Assembly: GCA_911810475.1 (NCBI GenBank)
Contig: OU461276.1
Span: 358,501-422,500, forward strand
Length of the DNA stretch: 64,000 bases
Source: Candidatus Celerinatantimonas neptuna
GTDB taxonomy: Bacteria > Pseudomonadota > Gammaproteobacteria > Enterobacterales > Celerinatantimonadaceae
Direction of reading: 5' to 3'
The translations under genes were made by a program, and so were the position numbers. The notes beneath the pieces are model-generated. The model was not told the origin of the DNA, ran no database searches, and saw only the letters and a program-made list of their open reading frames with translations. Positions 1 to 10,288 of the stretch are shown piece after piece. Every line of letters starts with the position of its first letter. Position 1 is the first letter of the stretch.

Positions 1-204
1 AATGACTGACTTAATTGTGGAATAGGCACCATGACTGTCCTGTGTCAAAAAACTGTTCTTAACATCTGAATAGTCAATTTCTGTGCCAAATTTTAAAGAT
101 ATATTTTTGACTGTTTATTTTTCTTTTTATTTCAGTATATTAATGATTAACATGTATATAAAATCATCATCGATAATATTGTTCTATTAGCGTCAAAACA
201 CGAA
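1..204. other. Window edge, no gene seen
   Basis: AT-rich sequence beyond the 3' end of flrA up to the window edge. In Vibrio-type loci flrB and flrC follow flrA on the same strand, but no reading frame or clear promoter motif for them is visible in these bases. They may start outside the window or lie elsewhere. Confidence 0.5.
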
Positions 205-1671
205 TTAATCCTTCGCGAGCTGATATTTTTTCATCTTCTCAACTAGTGTCGTACGACGCATCTGAAGCTGTTCTGCGGCTCTTGCTACAACCCCGTCTTG
301 TTGCTCCAAAGCCTGACGAATAAGATCAACTTCAATTTCGCCAAGAAGCTCTTTTAAATTAAGTCCTTCATCAGGCAATTTTGATGCCAGCAATGTTGCA
401 TCAATTGATTGAGGTTCATTCACAGGAGACTGAGCTTCCTCAGGCTCATCAGCGAATATGGCCATTAAGGCATCCCGCTCTGATAAGACATCCTGATAAT
501 TCGGCTCAAAATCGTCTCCGTCAATATGGCGATACATCGGAGGGAGATCCCGAACATCAACAATTTTATTCGGATGCAAAATAATCAGTCTTTCAACTAA
601 GTTAGAGAGTTCACGAATATTGCCGGGCCAGCTATGCAGCATCAATGATTCGACACTACGATGAGTAAAACGAACCACAGCACCATGTTGCTGTTCATGC
701 CTTAACACCAATTCCTGCAACAACAACGGAATATCATCACTCCGCTCCCGAAGAGCCGGAACTTCAATCGGAAAAACATTTAAACGATAAAAAAGATCCT
801 CTCGAAACTTAGAGTCAACGATTAGTGAGAATAAGTTTCGGTGTGTAGCTGCGATGATCCGAACATCAGCCTCTAAAAGCTTACTCCCCCCAACCCGTTC
901 AAATACCCGCTCTTGCAAAACCCTCAGTAATTTAACCTGCATCGGCATCGGCATATCACCGACTTCATCCAGAAATAAGGTACCACCACAGGCTAACTCA
1001 AAGCGTCCTTTTCGGGATGAAAATGCACCTGTAAATGCGCCTTTTTCATGGCCGAATAATTCACTTTCCAAAAGCTCAGCAGGAATTGCACCGCAATTAA
1101 TCGGAACAAATGGACCGTCACAACGATCAGATTGCTCATGCACCGCCCGGGCGACGACTTCTTTCCCCGTTCCGGATTCACCCAAAATCAATACATTTGC
1201 TTTGGTCTGAGCCACCTGATCGATCAAATGACGAATTTCTTGAATAGCACTATCTTTACCAACCAAATCCTGAACCAGACCACTTGGTTTTTGAGGTTTC
1301 TGATTTTGAGGTTCCTGATGAGGAAGTTGTGACAAAAATGTTTGAGCGCGATATAACAGACGAGTCAGTTCATCATATCCAAAAGGTTCATTAAGCAGCC
1401 CTAGCACATTGTTTGATTGTTCAGTCGAATCAAGATCGCCGCAACCAATCAATATAAAAGGTAAACCGGGATAACGGTTTGATAATCCATCTAAATCGAG
1501 TTTATCAATACTCACCATAAGAATGAGATCTTCCATATGCTGGAGCTGGGTATCTAACTCGCCTGAATCGCAATATACATTTGACTCACCAATAAAATTA
1601 AGCACAGTCATTAACGATTCTGCACGTTGTTTATTATCATCACAAACAAGGATAGTGCTACTACGATCCAT
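205..1671 (-). CDS. flrA: Sigma-54-dependent flagellar master regulator FlrA/FleQ
   Basis: A 488-aa cytoplasmic enhancer-binding protein that would activate RNA polymerase-sigma-54 at early flagellar promoters. Residues 1 to about 115 form a FleQ-type receiver-like domain. The AAA+ domain follows, with Walker A GESGTGKE near residue 165 and the sigma-54-contacting GAFTGA loop near 212. The C-terminus is a Fis-type helix-turn-helix (VVARAAEQLQMRRTTLVEKM). Length and domain order match FlrA/FleQ. Sigma-54-like motifs lie before pseB, flgB, flgF, flgA and flgO in the same window, so its likely targets are close by. It sits beyond the glycosylation genes rather than directly after fliS as in Vibrio. 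The family assignment is firm. The name FlrA, rather than FleQ, rests on the Vibrio-like neighbourhood. Confidence 0.93.
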   Translation of the reverse strand: MDRSSTILVCDDNKQRAESLMTVLNFIGESNVYCDSGELDTQLQHMEDLILMVSIDKLDLDGLSNRYPGLPFILIGCGDLDSTEQSNNVLGLLNEPFGYDELTRLLYRAQTFLSQLPHQEPQNQKPQKPSGLVQDLVGKDSAIQEIRHLIDQVAQTKANVLILGESGTGKEVVARAVHEQSDRCDGPFVPINCGAIPAELLESELFGHEKGAFTGAFSSRKGRFELACGGTLFLDEVGDMPMPMQVKLLRVLQERVFERVGGSKLLEADVRIIAATHRNLFSLIVDSKFREDLFYRLNVFPIEVPALRERSDDIPLLLQELVLRHEQQHGAVVRFTHRSVESLMLHSWPGNIRELSNLVERLIILHPNKIVDVRDLPPMYRHIDGDDFEPNYQDVLSERDALMAIFADEPEEAQSPVNEPQSIDATLLASKLPDEGLNLKELLGEIEVDLIRQALEQQDGVVARAAEQLQMRRTTLVEKMKKYQLAKD

Positions 1672-3100
<1,429 letters not shown>

Positions 3101-3102
3101 TC

Positions 3103-4299
3103 ATGCATGATCCGGTGTTTTACGGGAAACAAACCATTACACAGACGGACATTGATGCTGTCGTCGGGGTTTTACAATCAGACTTCCTTACACAAGGACC
3201 TGTTACCCAAAAATTTGAAAAAAATATTGCTGATTTAGTATCTGTCCCCCACGCAATTGCCTGTGCGAATGGCACAGCAGCACTTCATTTAGCTTGTTTA
3301 GGCGTTGATATCAGCGACGGTGATGAAGTATGGGTTTCTGCAGTTAGTTTTGTTGCCAGTGCAAATTGTGCCCGATTTTGTGGTGCAACAGTCCGATTTG
3401 TCGATATTGATCCTTTAACCTGTAATATCAACCTGAATCATTTAGAACTGATGTTACTCCAGGCTAAAAAGAAAAATTCACTCCCCAAAGCAATTATTGT
3501 TGTTCATTTAGGTGGCTCAAGCTGTGATATGCAAACACTGTTTGAACTGTGTCAACCATTCAATATTGCCATCATTGAAGACGCCTGCCATGCCCTTGGA
3601 GGAACGTATCAAAACCTTCCGGTAGGACACAGCCAATATAGTCAATGCTGTGTATTTAGCTTTCATCCGGTAAAATCGATTACAACCGCCGAAGGCGGAA
3701 TGGTTGTAACCCGGGATCCCAAAATCGCAGAACGCATACGTTGTTTAGCCAGCCATGGGATCACAAAAAATAAAAATGACTGGCTTACCCCCAGTCTGGA
3801 ACCATGGCATTATGAACAGCAGCAATTAGGATACAATTACAGGCTATCGGATATTCAGGCGGGCTTAGGGTGTTCTCAGTTAAAAAAATTGGATCAGTTT
3901 TTAACTCAGCGGCGTCATATTGCTGAAAACTATCGACAGGCATTTGCCGAATGTCTGAGCATGCAGTCGATACCAGAACAGGTTTCCAGTGCCTATCATC
4001 TTGCTATTATCATCTGTCAAGACGCAGAGCAAAGGCTGAAAATCTACCAAACACTGGCCAAACAACATATCTTTTGCCAGTTTCATTATATTCCTATCTA
4101 TCGACACCCTTATTACAAAGATTTAGTCGGAGACATCGCCCGGTTTTATCCCGGAGCTGAATATTATTATCAACGTGCACTATCATTACCCATCTACCCT
4201 ACCTTGGCAGACGATGTACAACAATATATTATTCAGCAAATATTATCGGTTCTAAACGAGCATTGCCAAGTATCAATTTATAATGCATCAGCGCATTAA
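3103..4299 (+). CDS. pseC: UDP-4-amino-4,6-dideoxy-N-acetyl-altrosamine transaminase, PseC
   Basis: A 398-aa PLP-dependent aminotransferase of the DegT/DnrJ/EryC1 fold, catalysing the second step of pseudaminic acid synthesis on the PseB product. The PLP lysine lies in FSFHPVKSITTAEGGM, and the EDACHALGG stretch contributes the cofactor-binding aspartate. Its start is two bases after the pseB stop, so the genes are translationally close and certainly co-transcribed. The start agrees with family members beginning just before the YGKQTI segment. Related aminotransferases in other deoxy-sugar pathways look alike. Adjacency to PseB settles the assignment. Confidence 0.92.
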   Translation: MHDPVFYGKQTITQTDIDAVVGVLQSDFLTQGPVTQKFEKNIADLVSVPHAIACANGTAALHLACLGVDISDGDEVWVSAVSFVASANCARFCGATVRFVDIDPLTCNINLNHLELMLLQAKKKNSLPKAIIVVHLGGSSCDMQTLFELCQPFNIAIIEDACHALGGTYQNLPVGHSQYSQCCVFSFHPVKSITTAEGGMVVTRDPKIAERIRCLASHGITKNKNDWLTPSLEPWHYEQQQLGYNYRLSDIQAGLGCSQLKKLDQFLTQRRHIAENYRQAFAECLSMQSIPEQVSSAYHLAIIICQDAEQRLKIYQTLAKQHIFCQFHYIPIYRHPYYKDLVGDIARFYPGAEYYYQRALSLPIYPTLADDVQQYIIQQILSVLNEHCQVSIYNASAH

Positions 4300-4310
4300 C
4301 TGGGGGATTT

Positions 4311-4703
4311 ATGGAATCTGTCAATATTACTGAACTCATGGCTGAAACAGCTCAGGATGCAGTTCATTTTGCACAAGGGCAGCAACAAACACTCGATTTC
4401 AGTTTAGAGAGTATAGCCAGTGTTCAAACATTATTAGATGAGCTGCGCGATACATCATTAGGTGAGAAAGACACTTTTACTTTATCCTATATGTTCGGCG
4501 CATATTTAGGTGAGCTCTTTATTCAACATTTTGGCGGACACTGGTTTTATCAGGATCAACAAGGTGATGAACCCCCACAAACATTCGTTGTTCGTGATCC
4601 CTACCGTTACGCGTTTCCCAGTATTATTTTCCACTATCTGAATAAAGATGAGCAATACACATTGATCGACTATTTCGAAAAGATCAAGCAACAGCACCAA
4701 TAG
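4311..4703 (+). CDS. Unrecognised 130-aa protein in the pse operon
   Basis: Not recognised. The gene starts 11 bp after pseC behind a strong ribosome-binding site (TGGGGGATTT before ATG), so it is almost certainly the third gene of that operon. The protein is acidic and soluble, without signal peptide or membrane segments. Its middle holds the conserved-looking stretch FGAYLGELFIQHFGGHW, and its C-terminal half FVVRDPYRYAFPSIIFHYL, with many aromatic residues. The layout recalls small DUF3806-like domains, but I cannot show homology. It converges with the Maf gene, whose stop is 24 bp away. A role linked to sugar synthesis or flagellin modification would be inference from position only. Confidence 0.75.
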   Translation: MESVNITELMAETAQDAVHFAQGQQQTLDFSLESIASVQTLLDELRDTSLGEKDTFTLSYMFGAYLGELFIQHFGGHWFYQDQQGDEPPQTFVVRDPYRYAFPSIIFHYLNKDEQYTLIDYFEKIKQQHQ

Positions 4704-4726
4704 TATATCGCTATGATTTATCTGGG

Positions 4727-7567
4727 TTAGAAATTCAACCCGGGAGTCTTGTCAAACTCACCATTATGTTCCAGGTAATGGTGACCAATGGCTTTAAGAT
4801 AATCTATCCAGACTGCTTTGCCCTGAGCATAGCGTTCCATACAAAGACGCTCATCTTCACATGAAAAAGCCAGTCGAGTAAGATACGTCAGACAATAATT
4901 CATCGAGCCGCGCATCAACACAAAAAATAGAGAGTGGGTATTCTGTACTGACTGACCTAAAACAGCCATTTGCTGGGCCTGTTGATCCAAGACCGCCTGC
5001 CAGGTTTCACAAGGCGCCTCAAGCAACTTCACTAACTTATCCAGATAAGGTGAAAACTGTGAATCATCAAGCCAGTCATCAAGACATTTAGCGATTTCAT
5101 CACTATTTGTATCGTATACTTCATCAAGTAACCACTGACGAAACGCATTTTTATCCAGCAAATCATTAAGAATTAATAGCTGCTCTAATTTAAGTGATGC
5201 AGTTCCCTGAATAAACGCCCCATCACTGGTGTTATAGCAATCCGCATCCGTATATTCAGCTAATGTTTTCGTAATGATCTCAGCTGAGAATTTAAATTCA
5301 TACTTGGTAAACACATAATCATCAAAATTACCAGGAACCCGAACACCAACGCCATGACGAGAATAATCATAAATTTCCTCGCCATCTTTCTCCTTGAAAT
5401 AAGCCGACTGCTGACTATGATGATAGCGGGGATCTTTAAAACCTAAATCCACACCAAACAGATAAATCTGTTTAAACCCTAAAGCAAGCGCATAAGAAAC
5501 CGCGCAATTTGAAACGGTCGGATAAGAATACAAAATATCCTGATATAAACCTGCTTTGGGGTTTGCCAGCAAATGCGCCAGTGTCGCGGCTTCCCCCCGC
5601 TTAAAGCATAAAAGAGTTTGTCGGAACAGGTCTGAGACATCAGGATGAACACCATTAACAGTTAGCAGATCAATCTGCTTAAGCCAGTCTCGATCCGGAA
5701 CCTGACATATCCAGTGAAAGGTCGAACGTGTTTGCTCAACTTCAGCATGAAAATCAGGTTTAATCCCATACTGGTACAATGCTTTTAAGCTGGTTCCACA
5801 AGAAATAATAATGGCACGATCCTGATACTCGCGTAACATATCAACAGAAGCATCTAACGATGGGCCATTTCCGACTAAAAAAACCGGAATATCTGCTATC
5901 TTCCGTTTAAATTCAAAAGAACGTTCTTTCAACAAATAAGGACAACGATCAGCAAATGATGCGCGCGTATGAGTCAGGTTATAAAACGCATGGTCATAAT
6001 ACTCACTGATATTTAGTAATATTTTAAAATGTTCACGGGTATGACGAATATGCTGATCAAAGGCACGTTGATAATAACTAATGTAGAAAAACGTATACGA
6101 TAGAATATGGATCCCACTATAGTTAAGGCGATTTAAAATATCCTCAACCATATGTTCGCCATTATCACCGATGTTCAGATAAAGATTAGCACCACGTTGA
6201 TCTAATTTTGAGAGGATCTCACGCCAATCAATCAATAATAACGAAGCAAAGAAGTAATCATTATTAGGTTCATAAACAATCAGGTTATCAACGTCATGAC
6301 CATTCGCCAATAACTCTAACGGATACCCCAAACCACAACCATACACTAAAAAAGAAGGTAACTTTTTAGGTAACTGATGGAAACTCTCTTGAGGCAGATC
6401 TTGAACTAATTCCTTAAGCTGATCTGAATATTGGTAATGTAAATAAGGGCTTGCCTTACGAGCTCCTCCCCGGGCATCTAACGTTTCTAACTTCGGATGC
6501 GAGCCATAATAATTGAAATACTCCAAACTCTCTGCCCGACCATCATCCTGAAACAGTGTAACTCCCTGTTCTAAATCCAGTAAATTGAAAACATCCGCCC
6601 CACTTCGGAACAACAGCCAGCGAACCGGCTCATATTCTGTGAAAGAGTCAGCAATATCGTTCAGATATTGATGAAAAGCCTGTAAATTGTCAGCCAGTTT
6701 AGATGAAAAATCAGCACCATCCACCTGAGCGCCAATATAATGCCCTAATGAGAAAGCAAATTCATAAGCTCTGTCTTCGTCAATATTCAACGAAGCTAAC
6801 ATCGTTAATTTTTGCCAGCTCACACGCCCTAATGCCAGCCCCATTTCAATTCGATTGAAGATAGCATGCTGATAGTGTCGATAGAGATAAAATTGAGCAC
6901 TACTTTGCTCTTCTAGCCAGCGCTGGAGCATCGGGAGGTAATCAATACCCTGAATATCGGACAAAATAGTAAACTGAATTTCATAAGACTGACAATACGA
7001 AATAAAGGCTTGCCACTGAGCCGTTAGTAAAGAAACTTTTAATAAATCAAGTTGAGGTTCAACAAGTAAAATCGAATGCCAGCGTCCGCATTGCGCAAGC
7101 GGCAATAAATGATGCCCCAGGCTACAGCCCAAAATAACTAAAGAGCTTGTTTCTAACGAATCCTTAAGCGGCTGATAACGTTGCTCGATTCCGGGCAAAA
7201 TTTCTTCTAGTAAAGCCCCTGATTTTTTTTGCGGGTGAATCAGTGGATATTCCCGGTCCTTCTCAATGCATAATGCCTGAGATTTAAAATCGGTCACCTG
7301 CCTGGCCACTTGTTCGGCAGGGGCAACAGAATACAGAGCCCTTCCTAAATCAACCTGCATAACATTGATGTATTTTTGACGCGTAACAAATGGAGAAAAA
7401 TGAACGGAATGATGCTGATGTAGACGCTTAGCTAAAGCTGCATCATATTGGCTTAACGCAATGAAATTTTCATCATTACGTTTAAGCATAAAAGGAGCTA
7501 ATTGAGCTTCATTCGCCTGTTGGCGATCTTCATCATGAGATAATTGATAATCGATTGAATTAAGCAT
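4727..7567 (-). CDS. Maf-type motility-associated glycosyltransferase (DUF115)
   Basis: A 946-aa cytoplasmic protein of the motility-associated factor family, thought to attach pseudaminic- or legionaminic-type sugars to flagellin. The core DUF115 (MptE-like) domain starts with IPVFLVGNGPSLD near residue 560 and runs to about 760. Unusually, the N-terminal part holds two similar Rossmann-like segments: LVILGCSLGHHLLPL (about 143-157) followed by LLVEP, and FLVYGCGLGYPLELL (about 406-420) followed by IVYEP. This suggests an internal duplication and explains a length above the usual 600-700 aa. It is the last gene of the flaG-fliD-fliS-fliT-maf run, 9 bp after the fliT-like gene. PseB and PseC next door fit the substrate. 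Confidence 0.85.
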   Translation of the reverse strand: MLNSIDYQLSHDEDRQQANEAQLAPFMLKRNDENFIALSQYDAALAKRLHQHHSVHFSPFVTRQKYINVMQVDLGRALYSVAPAEQVARQVTDFKSQALCIEKDREYPLIHPQKKSGALLEEILPGIEQRYQPLKDSLETSSLVILGCSLGHHLLPLAQCGRWHSILLVEPQLDLLKVSLLTAQWQAFISYCQSYEIQFTILSDIQGIDYLPMLQRWLEEQSSAQFYLYRHYQHAIFNRIEMGLALGRVSWQKLTMLASLNIDEDRAYEFAFSLGHYIGAQVDGADFSSKLADNLQAFHQYLNDIADSFTEYEPVRWLLFRSGADVFNLLDLEQGVTLFQDDGRAESLEYFNYYGSHPKLETLDARGGARKASPYLHYQYSDQLKELVQDLPQESFHQLPKKLPSFLVYGCGLGYPLELLANGHDVDNLIVYEPNNDYFFASLLLIDWREILSKLDQRGANLYLNIGDNGEHMVEDILNRLNYSGIHILSYTFFYISYYQRAFDQHIRHTREHFKILLNISEYYDHAFYNLTHTRASFADRCPYLLKERSFEFKRKIADIPVFLVGNGPSLDASVDMLREYQDRAIIISCGTSLKALYQYGIKPDFHAEVEQTRSTFHWICQVPDRDWLKQIDLLTVNGVHPDVSDLFRQTLLCFKRGEAATLAHLLANPKAGLYQDILYSYPTVSNCAVSYALALGFKQIYLFGVDLGFKDPRYHHSQQSAYFKEKDGEEIYDYSRHGVGVRVPGNFDDYVFTKYEFKFSAEIITKTLAEYTDADCYNTSDGAFIQGTASLKLEQLLILNDLLDKNAFRQWLLDEVYDTNSDEIAKCLDDWLDDSQFSPYLDKLVKLLEAPCETWQAVLDQQAQQMAVLGQSVQNTHSLFFVLMRGSMNYCLTYLTRLAFSCEDERLCMERYAQGKAVWIDYLKAIGHHYLEHNGEFDKTPGLNF

Positions 7568-7576
7568 GTACGTTCT

Positions 7577-7873
7577 TTAACGTTGCGGATTGTAGGTTTT
7601 AGCCAATCTTTGGGTTTGACTGATCACACCCATTTCCTGTTCAATCTGCTCTTTAGCCTGAGAAAATGTCAAATAAACCTGCTGAAGTTTATCATAACGT
7701 GCCTGCAATACTATTGATTGCTCACCAACCTGCTCAACCAACAACTGCATTATCTGCTGGTGTTCTGTTAGCAACGAATGAAACGCTTCAACATCAACTG
7801 AGGAATCCATTAATTCAAGAATTTCCTGCAGCAGTTGATCAGATCGTGTAATTAGCTGATCAACATTCTTCAT
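7577..7873 (-). CDS. fliT: FliT-like flagellar export chaperone
   Basis: A 98-aa protein predicted to be almost entirely helical, with heptad-like leucine, isoleucine and glutamine patterns and no signal peptide. It lies 3 bp after fliS and directly before maf. Position after fliD-fliS and size match FliT, the chaperone of the filament cap FliD, or the equivalent Vibrio FlaI. Sequence identity among FliT proteins is very low, so the assignment rests mostly on position, length and helical character. Confidence 0.65.
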   Translation of the reverse strand: MKNVDQLITRSDQLLQEILELMDSSVDVEAFHSLLTEHQQIMQLLVEQVGEQSIVLQARYDKLQQVYLTFSQAKEQIEQEMGVISQTQRLAKTYNPQR

Positions 7874-7876
7874 ATA

Positions 7877-8296
7877 TTAAGAAGCAACACTACGTTGCTG
7901 ATAGGCTTCTTGTTTTGCAGACTCAGGGATTTGATCCCAAGCCGATTTAATAGGTAAAAACACATCGATCACATCTGCAATCTGCTGGGAATTATTCGTC
8001 ACAGATGCTTCAGCAAGCTGATCCAACATAAATGAATATAAGTCATTCAAAGTTGATGATATTTCACCACCGGCTTCATGATCCAAGGTATTACGAAGCG
8101 ATGTAATAATAGCCGTTGCTTTAGCAATTGGTTTCGCTTTATTCGCTAAATCATGACGTTCCATACACCCTTTAGCAATTGCCAGATTTTCCAGAGCCGA
8201 CTGCATTAAAAGCTGAGTAATTTTATGGGGATCGGCAGTTGCAACCTGATCCTTGATACCAACCTGACGATACTGATGAATAGCTTTTTTATACAT
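7877..8296 (-). CDS. fliS: Flagellin chaperone FliS
   Basis: A 139-aa helical-bundle export chaperone that binds the flagellin C-terminus in the cytoplasm and keeps it from polymerising. The chosen start gives MYKKAIHQYRQV, the standard FliS beginning, with GAGAGA about eight bases upstream; a start 15 bp earlier lacks this fit. The conserved LLMQSALENLAIAKGCME helix and the C-terminal WDQIPESA are in place. It lies between fliD (about 21 bp upstream) and fliT (3 bp downstream) in one transcription unit. Confidence 0.92.
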   Translation of the reverse strand: MYKKAIHQYRQVGIKDQVATADPHKITQLLMQSALENLAIAKGCMERHDLANKAKPIAKATAIITSLRNTLDHEAGGEISSTLNDLYSFMLDQLAEASVTNNSQQIADVIDVFLPIKSAWDQIPESAKQEAYQQRSVAS

Positions 8297-8317
8297 AATT
8301 ACATCTCTCAACTCATG

Positions 8318-9817
8318 TTAACCCAGATGGCTTTGAACATAACTCATCTGTTCCTTCAGCCCGCCCATAGTTTGATCAAAGGCCGTATATTTTTCCCTGA
8401 GGGTTTTTTTATACTGGGCCATCCGATTATCTAGCGCTGTCTGATCTTCACCGACTTGCTTAAGTTGCCCCTGTACAGAATTTTCGCGATGAGCCAAAAT
8501 TCCGCCGGTTTGCTCATAACCTTTCACAAATCGCATAAAGCGGTCAGCCACTCCACCTTTTTTAGATGCAAAAAACTGGCCAACTCCATTCAAATCACTA
8601 CTTAATTTCTGACGCAACTTATCATCATCAACAGAAAGCTTTCCCTGTCTGTCCATTTTGATACCTACGCCATATAAAGTCTGAACACGACCAGGTTGTT
8701 CCGGATCCCGAAAACCAGCAGAAGCCAGACGCCCTAATGCAAACCGCATGGTCCGCAACATTGCATCGCCACTTAAAGGTTTATGATGGGTATTATCCGC
8801 CCCTTTCTCTACTTTTTCTGGCTTACTGTATTTATCAATTTGAGTGATAACTTTATTGTAAGCATCAACAAACTGATGAACATTTTTAACCGCAGCATCA
8901 ACGTCAGGTTTGACCTGTAGATGACTTGTTGAATCTGTGACTTTTTTGACCGTCAGATTAATCCCGGAAATTACATTCTTAAACTGATTGGTATCACTAG
9001 TTGCTTTTAGCCCATTCACCATGGCCACAGCCCCAGATGATGTTTTCGTTGTTTCAAGATTAGAAACGAAATCTTTGAGCTGAGAATTCTCCGTTGTCAC
9101 AACCAAATCATTTGGATTTCCGTTACTGGAATCACCATCATCATCTGTACCCGATTTTGAACTATCTAAAACCAAATGTGTTCCGTTTTGCGAGTTAATC
9201 AAATTCGCTGTCACACCAAAATTATTGGTAGTCTCATTAATTTTTCGACGCAGTTGCTCAACTGTCATGCCTGCTGTGACATCAACTGCAAATGATTTTT
9301 TCTTACTTCCTTCCCCCGCCTGGAACGTTAACTTTCCAGCCTGTTTAGAAATAACTGTAGCACCAGATTTATAGACATCACGAGAAGTCAAACGAGAACC
9401 AGATGCAAGTTGTAATACTTTTATATCATACGCACCATCAACAGCCTGCTTAGATAAAGAAACTGAAAATGGCTCATCTTTTGGAGCTGGCGCTTTACTA
9501 GCCGATGATTTATCTTGGGAATCCGACTTTTTAGTCGAATCAGTAGAAGTCGACGAAGAAGATTGCCCCACGATCTGACCATCAATCATGGCCATGCGGG
9601 GCAAAAAGCGCTGGGAATCCTGAGCCTTATCTAAAGTATTGCGAAATCCACTCAGAGCTGATTTCACACTACCAACCGCAGACAAAGTTACATTTAACGT
9701 TTCCTTACGCTTTATCAGTCTATCTTCCTGAGGTTTACGTTCGGCGCTCACATAGGCCTTCATGAGCGACTCAAGATCAAGCCCACTACCTATACCTGCA
9801 GCAGTCATTCCGGCCAT
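8318..9817 (-). CDS. fliD: Flagellar filament cap protein FliD (HAP2)
   Basis: A 499-aa secreted protein that caps the growing filament and catalyses flagellin insertion. The N-terminus (AAGIGSGLDLESLM) and the C-terminal coiled region ending in KEQMSYVQSHLG are the conserved FliD ends. The centre (residues about 85-120) contains a Ser/Asp/Lys-rich low-complexity insert (SSSSTSTDSTKKSDSQDKSS) not typical of the family, probably surface exposed. It follows flaG after about 21 bp and precedes fliS, as in other polar-flagellum loci. Confidence 0.94.
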   Translation of the reverse strand: MAGMTAAGIGSGLDLESLMKAYVSAERKPQEDRLIKRKETLNVTLSAVGSVKSALSGFRNTLDKAQDSQRFLPRMAMIDGQIVGQSSSSTSTDSTKKSDSQDKSSASKAPAPKDEPFSVSLSKQAVDGAYDIKVLQLASGSRLTSRDVYKSGATVISKQAGKLTFQAGEGSKKKSFAVDVTAGMTVEQLRRKINETTNNFGVTANLINSQNGTHLVLDSSKSGTDDDGDSSNGNPNDLVVTTENSQLKDFVSNLETTKTSSGAVAMVNGLKATSDTNQFKNVISGINLTVKKVTDSTSHLQVKPDVDAAVKNVHQFVDAYNKVITQIDKYSKPEKVEKGADNTHHKPLSGDAMLRTMRFALGRLASAGFRDPEQPGRVQTLYGVGIKMDRQGKLSVDDDKLRQKLSSDLNGVGQFFASKKGGVADRFMRFVKGYEQTGGILAHRENSVQGQLKQVGEDQTALDNRMAQYKKTLREKYTAFDQTMGGLKEQMSYVQSHLG

Positions 9818-9838
9818 AATTACTCCTAAGCTAAACCT

Positions 9839-10228
9839 CTAGACTAACTGATCAACGAACAGTCCCGCCTGATCAGTTGCATTCTGATACTCTTTCAGTC
9901 TAGCGGATATATCCCGAAGTTCCTGAGATGGTATTTCCCGAATCACTTCATTCGTTTTGGTGTTATAGATAGACGTTACCATCTCACCATCTTTTTTATC
10001 CACTTTAAACCGAACTGCGGTAGACTGTGTCTCCAGAATTTGATTCGCAGCATTGACAATGTTACTCACATCTTTATCAGACAACGGTATTTGCTGCCTC
10101 GCGTCACGAGAGCTATGCATTTCCTGCGCCATTTTACCTTGCGCAGGGGTATTAGCAGACTCTCGTGGCTGTTGATGAGGTATCGATGACATACTGTTCG
10201 TCATGACTGAATCAATATCATTTGACAT
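9839..10228 (-). CDS. flaG: FlaG family protein
   Basis: A 129-aa soluble protein of the FlaG family. FlaG is linked to filament length or stability in polar-flagellated bacteria, but its mechanism is not settled. The C-terminal half (TAVRFKVDKKDGEMVTSIYN and VIREIPSQELRDISARL) is the conserved FlaG domain. The N-terminus is polar and probably disordered. I chose the ATG at 10228 because GGGAGG lies about seven bases upstream. It sits between a flagellin gene and fliD, the standard place. Confidence 0.88.
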   Translation of the reverse strand: MSNDIDSVMTNSMSSIPHQQPRESANTPAQGKMAQEMHSSRDARQQIPLSDKDVSNIVNAANQILETQSTAVRFKVDKKDGEMVTSIYNTKTNEVIREIPSQELRDISARLKEYQNATDQAGLFVDQLV

Positions 10229-10249
10229 ATTCCAGCCTCCCAATCATCC

Positions 10250-10277
10250 TCTGACAATTATAAAACATTGTCAGAGA
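10250..10277 (-). terminator. Hairpin between flagellin 1 and flaG
   Basis: Inverted repeat with 10-bp arms CTCTGACAAT and ATTGTCAGAG around an AT loop, located directly after the flagellin stop and before the flaG ribosome-binding site. No T-run follows on the minus strand. It may be a weak terminator or an mRNA 3'-end stabiliser that lets part of the transcription continue into flaG. Confidence 0.5.
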
Positions 10278-10288
10278 ACCTTTCATCA

